Below, in pieces: positions 43,227 through 48,999 of a stretch of DNA of 53,701 bases; within the stretch, counting starts at the first letter, position 1; the number at the start of each line of letters is the position of its first letter. The stretch spans positions 1-53,701 of the IMG/VR virus record IMGVR_UViG_3300020175_000010. One strand, written 5' to 3'. The position numbers and the translations under genes are program-made. The notes beneath the pieces were generated by a model. That model was not told the origin of the DNA. It was given only the letters and a program-made list of their open reading frames with translations, and searched no databases. The DNA comes from a virus.

Positions 43227-43650
43227 CCAACTAAAGGAGGACGAAGGTGTCAAGTATGAAATCTATAATGACCATCTTGGCCTGGCTACTTTTGGTGTTG
43301 GTCATCTTGTTATTGAGAGCGATTCGGAATTTGGTTCGCCCTTGGGTACGTCGGTATCAGAGGAGCGAGTTTGGGAAGCGTTTGAGAAAGATCTGGACAC
43401 ATCTATTGACGAGTGCGAAGTTCTTTTTGGCCCCAAATGGCATGACTTTCCTGGAGAAGTTCAAGAAATTGTGGTAAACATGATGTTCAATATGGGGCGT
43501 CCTCGTTTGTCAAAGTTTAAGAACTTCTGTGCTGCACTAGAGGAAGGCGATTGGCCGAAGGCTGCTGTCGAAGGACGAGACTCGCGCTGGCATAAGCAAG
43601 TGACGAATCGTGCGGAACGCCTCATGGTACGACTAGAAAATGTATCTTAA
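43204..43650 (+). CDS. Endolysin, T4-type lysozyme (GH24)
   Basis: The product has 148 residues and cleaves peptidoglycan between MurNAc and GlcNAc. The catalytic triad is placed as in T4 lysozyme: E14 (KEDEG), D23 (YNDHLG) and T29 (ATFGVGH). The C-terminal domain has EIVVNMMFNMGRPRLSKFKNF and a final DSRWHKQVTNRAERLM. No signal peptide is visible, so export requires a holin. It is followed immediately by the spanin genes. Confidence 0.94.
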   Translation: MNREEVFNQLKEDEGVKYEIYNDHLGLATFGVGHLVIESDSEFGSPLGTSVSEERVWEAFEKDLDTSIDECEVLFGPKWHDFPGEVQEIVVNMMFNMGRPRLSKFKNFCAALEEGDWPKAAVEGRDSRWHKQVTNRAERLMVRLENVS

Positions 43651-44059
43651 ACTCATACTTGTTCTAGGTGTAGTCGGAGCTGCTGGCGGTGCATATGCGT
43701 ATCACCAAGTCACTGTTGCAAAGTTAGAGAATGCGGTCATTCAGTTAGAGGCTAATAATCGTACTCTTAAAGAGAACAACAATGTATTACAGGCAGCGGC
43801 CGAAAACAATGCGACGAAGGTCGCGGAACTAGAGGCTCGAAGAGAGGAACAGCAGGCTCAGGTAACTGAACTTACTGCTGTAACAGCCTCTTTACAAGCG
43901 GAGAAGTCTAGGTTTATGAAAGTATTTAAAGACCATAATCTTACTCGCCTTGCAAGAGCAAAGCCTGGCTTAATTGAAACAAGAGTAAATAAAGCCACGG
44001 CTAGTATCTTTAGAATAATAGAGGAAGAGTCAAAGGAGGTTGAAAATGCGAACGATTAG
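43640..44059 (+). CDS. Inner-membrane spanin-like protein (i-spanin)
   Basis: The product has 139 residues. An N-terminal membrane anchor (YLKLILVLGVVGAAGGAYAY) precedes a long periplasmic coiled coil with repeated A, E, N and Q (about 27-95). The gene overlaps both the endolysin and the lipoprotein gene. The position and topology match Rz-type i-spanins, which join with the outer-membrane lipoprotein to disrupt the outer membrane. Identification rests on topology and context. Confidence 0.8.
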   Translation: MYLKLILVLGVVGAAGGAYAYHQVTVAKLENAVIQLEANNRTLKENNNVLQAAAENNATKVAELEARREEQQAQVTELTAVTASLQAEKSRFMKVFKDHNLTRLARAKPGLIETRVNKATASIFRIIEEESKEVENAND

Positions 44060-44495
44060 TATAGCATCATTACTACTTATTAGTGGGTGTTCTTGGTTTG
44101 GCGGTAAGGATATGCCAGCACCTTATGTAATACCGGAACCTGTCGTAGTAACTAAAATAGAAACAGTTCCTATTCGTATCTATCAGCCGCCTCTACCTCG
44201 TGAAATAGACATGCTCGATGTTAACTTCTGGGTAATAACAGAAGAAAACTATCAGGAGAAACGAGCAGAGATTGAAAAGATGCTTGATGGACAGTTTGTA
44301 GTATTCGCTCTGACACCAGACGGGTACGAGAAGATGTCCGAAAATTTACAAGAGTTACGCAGATACTTTAAAGAAACAAAAGAAATCATTCTATACTATA
44401 AAAAGGCCACTACTTATGAGACTGAAACAGAAGATCAATCACAGAATGGACAAGCTCCAGGAGATGATGGAAAGCAATCAACACCTGGAGAATGA
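44046..44495 (+). CDS. Outer-membrane lipoprotein, o-spanin candidate
   Basis: The start is ATG 44046, since AAAGGAGGT lies just upstream and overlaps the alternative TTG at 44040. Residues 1-14 are a lipoprotein signal with lipobox LISGC (Cys14 is the predicted lipidated residue). A proline-rich linker (MPAPYVIPEPVVVTKIETVP) follows, then a helical region. The start lies inside the i-spanin gene, as is typical for Rz/Rz1 pairs. The protein is longer than most o-spanins. Confidence 0.8.
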   Translation: MRTISIASLLLISGCSWFGGKDMPAPYVIPEPVVVTKIETVPIRIYQPPLPREIDMLDVNFWVITEENYQEKRAEIEKMLDGQFVVFALTPDGYEKMSENLQELRRYFKETKEIILYYKKATTYETETEDQSQNGQAPGDDGKQSTPGE

Positions 44496-44619
44496 AGAAG
44501 CGGCCTATGATCTTACCCTAGAAGTAAGTAAGTTTTGGTCTGTATTAGATGAAGCTGATAAAGATTACATACAAATGTGTCAAATGGCTATTGAAGAACA
44601 AAAGGAGTGGAATGTATGA
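44416..44619 (+). CDS. Small hypothetical protein (67 aa), start uncertain
   Basis: The ATG at 44416 overlaps the spanin gene by 80 bases. In-frame ATGs at 44446, 44464 or 44467 are alternatives, and the last follows CCAGGAG. The C-terminal half (EEAAYDLTLEVSKFWSVLDE, then DKDYIQMCQMAIEEQKEW) is helical and is the best supported part. The stop overlaps the next ATG. No function known. Confidence 0.55.
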   Translation: MRLKQKINHRMDKLQEMMESNQHLENEEAAYDLTLEVSKFWSVLDEADKDYIQMCQMAIEEQKEWNV

Positions 44620-44837
44620 GTGCGTGGGAGAAACAAGTTGGTGGAGACCACTACAAGAAGTATGCTATTCAACCTACAGAGTATGCTGAGAGAAACGGCC
44701 TTACTTTCTCTGAAGGTTGTATAGTGAAGTATATTACTCGTTGGCGTGACAAAGGTGGAATTGATGACTTGCGAAAAGTTATTCACTATGCGGAACTCTT
44801 AATAGAGTTGGAGATACAGGCAGATAAACAGGTATAA
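44616..44837 (+). CDS. DUF3310 family protein (73 aa)
   Basis: The start is ATG 44616, 9 bases after AAGGAG and overlapping the previous stop. VGGDHYKKYAIQPTEYAE (7-24), GCIVKYITRWRDKGGIDDLRK and HYAEL are the DUF3310 signature found across phages. The family is sometimes called nucleotide kinase-like on weak grounds. Its biochemical role is unknown. It ends just before a new promoter. Confidence 0.88.
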   Translation: MSAWEKQVGGDHYKKYAIQPTEYAERNGLTFSEGCIVKYITRWRDKGGIDDLRKVIHYAELLIELEIQADKQV

Positions 44838-44842
44838 AGTTA

Positions 44843-44871
44843 TTGACACAACAAGCTTTAGCCCATATAAT
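44843..44871 (+). promoter_or_regulatory. Consensus promoter upstream of the 67-aa gene
   Basis: TTGACA (44843-44848), 17 bases, TATAAT (44866-44871). The leader of about 30 bases contains AAGGA before the ATG at 44908. Confidence 0.9.
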
Positions 44872-44907
44872 ATGCACATCTTAAAAGAAACAAAGGAAAA
44901 ATATAAA

Positions 44908-45111
44908 ATGTCAGTAAAATTCAAGCCTAATGAAATTGTTGTGGATCGAGCTACAAAAGTAAAGACGAAGAAAGTATTCCCAATTGCGGGAGTGAAAACT
45001 TCAGAGCTTGTAGAACTGTGCACAAAATCTGACTCTGATTTACGTCGGGGTGAAAGGAAAACCCGTGTGAAGGCACGAAACGAACTAGCAAAACGAGGAG
45101 TAGCGCTATGA
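44908..45111 (+). CDS. Small basic conserved phage protein (67 aa)
   Basis: ATG 44908 was chosen since the upstream in-frame ATG at 44872 directly follows the -10 element. The sequence has KFKPNEIVVDRATKVKTKK, then TSELVELCTKSDSDLR and KARNELAKRGV. This head-to-tail layout (KFKP...T-x-E-L...NEL-x-RRG) is seen in many T4-like cyanophage small proteins. Basic and probably nucleic-acid- or ribosome-associated, but unproven. Confidence 0.7.
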   Translation: MSVKFKPNEIVVDRATKVKTKKVFPIAGVKTSELVELCTKSDSDLRRGERKTRVKARNELAKRGVAL

Positions 45112-45404
45112 GAAACTTTAATTTTAGCATGAGAGACCGAGATCATAATGATGAATCTATCTCTTTTGACTTTGACAGTAAGAATGATGCTGATGTACGA
45201 CATAAGCTGCGTAAGTTTTTCAAGGCTTGTGAAATGTCTGTAAATGATGAATTTACAGATGAGTTATTTGAAAGGCGAACAATGGTCGCTATAAAACTAG
45301 AACAGGTTTGCAATGAGGGTACCGACCCTTCCGCAGAAGAAGAGCTTTATGACTTACAAGAAGCTTTTGATATGGTGATTGCGCATGTCGAATCCGAACT
45401 ATAG
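45108..45404 (+). CDS. Hypothetical acidic protein (98 aa)
   Basis: ATG overlaps the preceding stop by 4 bases. The N-terminal part is beta-rich (MRNFNFSMRDRDHNDESISF) and the rest helical and acidic (DVRHKLRKFFKACEMSVND; EEELYDLQEAFDMVIAHVE). No family recognised. Confidence 0.6.
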   Translation: MRNFNFSMRDRDHNDESISFDFDSKNDADVRHKLRKFFKACEMSVNDEFTDELFERRTMVAIKLEQVCNEGTDPSAEEELYDLQEAFDMVIAHVESEL

Positions 45405-45627
45405 ATTGCTTCAGCAGGCGTTAACCGAACTGAATGCAGACGGTAACGAAGAACGTGGGCGTGAAGGAGAGGAACTCAAGATAACGTCTGACGGGTATGT
45501 GAATACAGCTCCGTCGGGCGAACTTCCAGTATGGAAAAAGGTAACAGCTCCTGGCCATCACGCCGGTGTTACAGAGGAACAGTGGGTAGAAGTATTAAAA
45601 GCACTACATAGGGAAAATAATTCTTGA
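45385..45627 (+). CDS. Hypothetical protein (80 aa)
   Basis: ATG 45385 was chosen over TTG 45379. It overlaps the previous gene by 20 bases. The segments NYRLLQQALTELNADG and TEEQWVEVLKALHREN are helical, separated by a Pro/Gly-rich stretch. The stop overlaps the -35 of the next promoter. Function unknown. Confidence 0.5.
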   Translation: MSNPNYRLLQQALTELNADGNEERGREGEELKITSDGYVNTAPSGELPVWKKVTAPGHHAGVTEEQWVEVLKALHRENNS

Positions 45628-45652
45628 CAAGAATCCTCTTTGCCAGTATAAT
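45624..45652 (+). promoter_or_regulatory. Consensus promoter upstream of the 93-aa gene and IscU unit
   Basis: TTGACA (45624-45629), 17 bases, TATAAT (45647-45652), context AATAATTCTTGACA. The following genes to 47033 are closely coupled, so it likely drives iscU. Confidence 0.9.
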
Positions 45653-45675
45653 TATATTTCAAAAGAGGGAAAACT

Positions 45676-45957
45676 ATGATAATTTCAGGAAGTATTGATT
45701 ATTCTTACTCAGGTAGGAAGCGTAGTGTGAAAAGGACTCGGAAGACCGAACCAGTGTTTCGCCCCGCTTCTGGCCCTTTGTTTAAGAATATGAGGGAGGA
45801 TAAGTACTACCCTTCTGCTCCTATGACGAAGTATAAGCCACCAGCGGATGTTTCGTACAAGCGAGAAGAAAGCAGAAACCATACCGTAGCGATTGCCTAT
45901 AATAAGGGTGGTTACATGGTAATTGGTAAAGATAACATTAAGGACATTGGACGGTGA
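45676..45957 (+). CDS. Small basic protein (93 aa)
   Basis: The first gene after the promoter, with AGAGGGA before ATG. It has basic and proline-rich parts (RKRSVKRTRKTEPVFRPAS; SAPMTKYKPPADVSYKREE) and an ordered C-terminal strand pair (HTVAIAYNKGGYMVIGKDNI). It looks like a small phage accessory protein. No function recognised. Confidence 0.6.
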   Translation: MIISGSIDYSYSGRKRSVKRTRKTEPVFRPASGPLFKNMREDKYYPSAPMTKYKPPADVSYKREESRNHTVAIAYNKGGYMVIGKDNIKDIGR

Positions 45958-46232
45958 TTCATACACCGCTATTTAGAGCCAAGGAAAGACATATACAAGA
46001 TAGACTTGTTATGGTGTGCCTTGAATTTATTGAGCTGAACTACGATAAAAAGTTAGCACAACTCAGTAGAGAGGAAATGAAAGAGTTGGATGATTTTGCT
46101 TTTCGTAATGTTAGCTCTGTAATGTGCTATGGAATACGAGAAAATATTAAAAGGTGGGAAAGAGCACATGAAACCACCGTAGAGGGAGGCGAATACTTGA
46201 AAGAGTTAAACCTTCGAGAAGGAGAGGACTAA
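45954..46232 (+). CDS. Hypothetical protein (92 aa) preceding iscU
   Basis: It starts with GTG, coupled by GTGA. The protein is helical, with RHIQDRLVMVCLEFIELNYD, LSREEMKELDDFAF and VMCYGIRENIKRWERAHE. It ends immediately before the GTG of iscU. It may belong to the iron-sulphur unit, but only by position. Confidence 0.55.
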   Translation: MIHTPLFRAKERHIQDRLVMVCLEFIELNYDKKLAQLSREEMKELDDFAFRNVSSVMCYGIRENIKRWERAHETTVEGGEYLKELNLREGED

Positions 46233-46610
46233 GTGGCATACAGCGAACAGGTTATGGATCATTATGAAAACCCACGGAATGTGGGAAAACTCGACAAAGA
46301 TTCCCAGACTGTTGGTACAGGTTTAGTGGGTGCGCCTTCGTGCGGTGACGTAATGGTTCTACAGATAGACGTAGAAGATAATATTATCTTAGACGCTAAA
46401 TTTAAAACTTATGGGTGTGGAAGCGCTATTGCTTCCAGCTCACTGTTAAGTGAGTGGGTAAAGGGCAAGAGCTTAGAAGAGGCTGGTAATATAAAAAATA
46501 CGGACTTAGCTAATGAACTTGCACTTCCACCTGTTAAGATTCATTGTAGCGTACTAGCAGAAGATGCTATAAAAGCTGCGATAAAAGATTACAAAGAGAA
46601 GCAAGTATGA
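46233..46610 (+). CDS. iscU: Fe-S cluster scaffold protein IscU
   Basis: This 125-residue protein has all cluster-site residues at the family positions: C37 and D39 (GAPSCGDVM), C62 (YGCGSAIASSS), H104 and C105 (KIHCS). LPPVK (98-102), the HscA chaperone contact motif, is intact. The length is that of bacterial IscU (128). GTG start with GGAGAGG upstream. No cysteine desulfurase, HscA or HscB gene lies nearby, so it must work with the host machinery. Phage-borne IscU is rare in my knowledge. It may raise supply for phage-needed Fe-S proteins such as the Bfd-like protein downstream. Confidence 0.93.
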   Translation: MAYSEQVMDHYENPRNVGKLDKDSQTVGTGLVGAPSCGDVMVLQIDVEDNIILDAKFKTYGCGSAIASSSLLSEWVKGKSLEEAGNIKNTDLANELALPPVKIHCSVLAEDAIKAAIKDYKEKQV

Positions 46611-46864
46611 TGATGGATAGGTTGTATCAGGAAGCAGAGAGCATTGTTTTAGCAATGTGGGATGAAGAACCTGAAGAGATGGCAGCAGAAATTTCTGTTC
46701 AGCTTTCAATTAGCGCAGATTATGCGTGGGAGTTAGTTCAACAAGTTATTGTAAACGAAATTCGTATTGAAGAAGGTTACAATGATGGAGATACTGATTT
46801 ATTTGATTGGGACGGAGACGCATTAGCCTCCGCAGGATTCGGAACTGATGAAGACTACTTCTAA
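46607..46864 (+). CDS. Hypothetical acidic protein (85 aa)
   Basis: ATG overlaps the iscU stop by 4 bases, and two further ATGs follow in frame. The protein is helical in the first 50 residues (EAESIVLAMWDEEPEEM; YAWELVQQVIVNEIRIEE), then strongly acidic (DGDTDLFDWDGDALASAGFG). No family recognised. Its place after iscU suggests co-expression. Confidence 0.6.
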   Translation: MMMDRLYQEAESIVLAMWDEEPEEMAAEISVQLSISADYAWELVQQVIVNEIRIEEGYNDGDTDLFDWDGDALASAGFGTDEDYF

Positions 46865-47033
46865 TATTATTGATTTCGCAAAGTATAAGAAAGCTAAACA
46901 GAGAGCAATCTCTGTAGTAGTAAATGACAGTTTTGACACTGCTACTTTTACTTATACCGTAACAAATGATATTGGAGAAATGTTTGAGTTTGAGATACCT
47001 TACCCAAATTATGATGATTTTTTCGACAGTTAA
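46848..47033 (+). CDS. Small hypothetical protein (61 aa)
   Basis: ATG lies 17 bases before the end of the preceding gene. It begins with SNIIDFAKYKKAKQRA, a motif common to many small phage proteins, followed by beta strands (ISVVVNDSFDTATFTYTVTN) and an acidic end. Function unknown. It ends 14 bases before the -35 of the next promoter. Confidence 0.6.
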   Translation: MKTTSNIIDFAKYKKAKQRAISVVVNDSFDTATFTYTVTNDIGEMFEFEIPYPNYDDFFDS

Positions 47034-47046
47034 TAAAAAATAGTTC

Positions 47047-47075
47047 TTGACACTTAACCTATTTACCGTTATAAT
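47047..47075 (+). promoter_or_regulatory. Consensus promoter of the structured RNA and Bfd-like unit
   Basis: TTGACA (47047-47052), 17 bases, TATAAT (47070-47075), context AATAGTTCTTGACA. The predicted transcription start is about 47081-47083. Confidence 0.92.
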
Positions 47076-47081
47076 TGTATT

Positions 47082-47603
47082 CATAAAAGAGAGGAAACTC
47101 TTTAAAAATCCACTAGAGATACCCCCTAGTTATTTGGAGTATCGCCCATACCCCTCAGGCGTAAGTGAGTGGAGGATTCTAACTTCCTCCTAGTTAGACG
47201 GTATAGTTGCTACGATAAGTGACTCTTCGGAAGGCAGTCCGATGCGGATATAAACTGCCCTTGGGGAGCTAATGACCCCGTTGCCCCATAAACTGGTACC
47301 GATTCCTATGGGCACGTCGAGTCTTTCAGGCTAGAGACGACGTTAAAACATAAACCCTGCCGAGAAGAGAACTCGTAGACCATCTCCGTGTATGCACGCC
47401 ACGTTAATCAAAAGGATCTAATCCGGGTGTAGGTTTTAAGGCTTTTTTCCTGATAATAAAAGGCCACTATTTCTGAGATGAGGCAAACTGTCATGGAGTA
47501 GTTAAGACTTCCCCGAAGAAGCACTACACCTCATCGAACACCTGGGGGTGAGCAATCAGCCTTAAAGCGTAACGCGCCCCCACCTATTATAGAGGTCTTT
47601 ATG
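47082..47603 (+). ncRNA. Large structured non-coding RNA or leader, family not recognised
   Basis: About 520 bases have no long reading frame and sit directly after a consensus promoter. The region is richer in G and C than its neighbours. Perfect or near-perfect helices include 47088-47093/47098-47103 (GAAA tetraloop), 47112-47116/47126-47130, 47171-47176/47185-47190, 47233-47238/47254-47259 with inner 47239-47241/47245-47247, 47314-47319/47338-47343, 47361-47364/47372-47375, 47387-47390/47395-47398, 47440-47447/47458-47465, and 47543-47548/47577-47582. A nested set of 7, 5 and 4 pairs is at 47477-47483/47529-47535, 47498-47502/47523-47527 and 47508-47511/47515-47518. The 5' end (47082-47087) can pair with 47598-47603. 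It does not look like tmRNA, RNase P or a group I intron. Confidence 0.72.
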
Positions 47604-47780
47604 TATGTATGTATTTGCAATAATATATCGAGTAAAGACTTAGAAAAAGACCCCTTTCTTATTCATAAAGTGGGGTCTAAATGTGGCAAATGTGTTGAGA
47701 GAAATCAACAAGTAGTTTGTGGAAACCTTAGCGTATTAGTAGAACCGGAAGATAGACTTCCAGCCATTCAAATGGCATAG
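47601..47780 (+). CDS. Bfd-like [2Fe-2S] ferredoxin (bacterioferritin-associated ferredoxin-like)
   Basis: The product has 59 residues. C4-x-C6 (MYVCICNNIS) and C28-x2-C31 (GSKCGKCV) reproduce the four cysteine ligands of the Bfd-like [2Fe-2S] fold. The spacing between the pairs is shorter than in E. coli Bfd (C4, C6, C38, C41). Bacterial Bfd passes electrons to bacterioferritin to release stored iron. A GAGG site 5 bases upstream lies at the 3' end of the structured RNA. A role in iron mobilisation or as a redox partner is inferred. Confidence 0.82.
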   Translation: MYVCICNNISSKDLEKDPFLIHKVGSKCGKCVERNQQVVCGNLSVLVEPEDRLPAIQMA

Positions 47781-47803
47781 CGATTTATAAAAGGAGTTCA
47801 TAC

Positions 47804-47932
47804 ATGCCAGCAGGAAAAGGTACTTACGGCAAAAAGAAAGGAAGACCCTCTAAAAAAGGGAAGCAAAAGATGCCAATGGCTTTCTTAAAGAATATTAAGA
47901 AGAAAAAGAAATCAAAGAAGAAACGTAAATAA
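47804..47932 (+). CDS. Very basic small protein 1 (42 aa)
   Basis: AAGGAG precedes ATG 47804. About half the residues are Lys or Arg (GKGTYGKKKGRPSKKGKQK and KKKKKSKKKRK at the end). GRPSKK resembles an AT-hook. Stop and next ATG overlap (TAATG). First of three consecutive basic genes. Probably binds nucleic acid, by composition only. Confidence 0.65.
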   Translation: MPAGKGTYGKKKGRPSKKGKQKMPMAFLKNIKKKKKSKKKRK

Positions 47933-48096
47933 TGGCTGCTCGTGGATTGTATGCAAATATAAACCGCCGAAAAAAGAAGGGTACTAGTAGAACGAAGAAA
48001 AAGTCTACTATCTCACCCAAAGCTTATTCCCTAATGAAAGCAGGGTTTAAGAAGAAGAGAAAGAAAAGTGGCAGCAAAAAAACGAAGAAGCGTTAG
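47932..48096 (+). CDS. Very basic small protein 2 (54 aa)
   Basis: Coupled by TAATG. The sequence ARGLYANINRRKKKGTSRTK is followed by STISPKAYSLMKAGFKKKRK and a basic end KKTKKR. The RGLYANIxxRR start is a recognisable phage motif of small virion-type basic proteins. The stop lies inside the next gene. Function not established. Confidence 0.65.
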   Translation: MAARGLYANINRRKKKGTSRTKKKSTISPKAYSLMKAGFKKKRKKSGSKKTKKR

Positions 48097-48376
48097 AAAG
48101 AAAGATCCCCGCCTTAAAAGAGCTGGAGTTTCTGGTTTTAATAAACCAAAAAGAACTCCCAAGCATCCCAAAAAATCTCATGTTGTCGTAGCAAAAGCTG
48201 GCGGCAAGGTAAAAACAATTCGATTCGGTCAGCAAGGTGTCTCAGGTTCTCCCAAAAAAGCGGGTGAGTCTAAGGCAGCTGCTGCTCGTCGTCGTTCTTT
48301 TAAAGCTCGTCATGCTAGAAATATTGCAAAGGGTAAGCTAAGTGCAGCTTACTGGGCGGATAAGGTAAAATGGTAG
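48068..48376 (+). CDS. Very basic protein 3 (102 aa), histone/ribosomal-protein-like composition
   Basis: GTG start at 48068, overlapping the previous gene by 29 bases. Lys, Arg and Ala dominate (KKRRSVRKKDPRLKRAG; RRRSFKARHARNIAKGKLSA). The tail KGKLSAAYWADKVKW recurs as a type in phage basic proteins. It may condense DNA, be packaged in virions or bind host nucleic acid. After the stop a 59-base gap holds an inverted repeat (AAGTAT, AGA, ATACTT) and no gene. Confidence 0.7.
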   Translation: MAAKKRRSVRKKDPRLKRAGVSGFNKPKRTPKHPKKSHVVVAKAGGKVKTIRFGQQGVSGSPKKAGESKAAAARRRSFKARHARNIAKGKLSAAYWADKVKW

Positions 48377-48435
48377 AAGTATAGAATACTTTAAACTATT
48401 AATTTAAACAACAACTCAAGAGACTACTAATAAAA

Positions 48436-48999
48436 ATGATAAGAATTTTACTGTTACTACTAGCCTTTCCCGTATTTGCGGAAGAAGCTCCGATTGATGA
48501 TAACATTATTCGTACTGATTCTACTACTAACAGTACAGTTACTACAAGATCAGATACATCGACTACCTTGAGGTCTCCTCCTGCGTCTGCTATTACGCCT
48601 ACTATCAACACTTCAAACAGCGATTTGTGTACTTTTGGAGTTGCGGGGGCTGTTCAGACACAGATTTTGGGTATCTCTATGGGTTCTCAGATAACTGACT
48701 CAAACTGTGAACGCTTAAAACTTTCGAAAACTCTGTACGATATGGGAATGAAAGTTGCAGCAGTGTCTACTCTGTGTCAGGATGAAAGAGTATTTGACGC
48801 GATGCTGATGGCTGGAACTCCTTGCCCTTTCGAAGGTTTGATTGGCGATGAAGCAAAAGCAGCATGGAAAGTAAATGAAGAACTTGAACCCTCCGTGGAT
48901 GAAACGACGGAAGAAAAAGAAAAAGGATTCGGTAATGGTACTAAGACACTCATGGGCAGTGCCGGTGTTGTTAGCCTACTGCTCTTACTCGTACTCTAG
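48436..48999 (+). CDS. Secreted protein with four cysteines and hydrophobic C-terminus (187 aa)
   Basis: A Sec signal peptide (IRILLLLLAFPVFA, cleaved before EE) and a Ser/Thr-rich linker are followed by the conserved-looking core LCTFGVAGAVQTQILGISMG, then SNCERLKLSKTLYDMGMKVA, LCQDERVFDAMLMAGTPCP, and a C-terminal span GVVSLLLLLVL. Four Cys point to disulphides in the periplasm. The core is common in marine phages but of unknown function. It may be an envelope-anchored or virion protein. Confidence 0.72.
   Translation: MIRILLLLLAFPVFAEEAPIDDNIIRTDSTTNSTVTTRSDTSTTLRSPPASAITPTINTSNSDLCTFGVAGAVQTQILGISMGSQITDSNCERLKLSKTLYDMGMKVAAVSTLCQDERVFDAMLMAGTPCPFEGLIGDEAKAAWKVNEELEPSVDETTEEKEKGFGNGTKTLMGSAGVVSLLLLLVL

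Noticed and set aside
47082-47600. The structured region as tmRNA, RNase P RNA, group I/II intron or tRNA cluster
   Set aside because: No tRNA-like acceptor and T-arm, no RNase P core pattern, no split gene around it and no intron catalytic core sequences were seen. It is kept as an unclassified RNA candidate.
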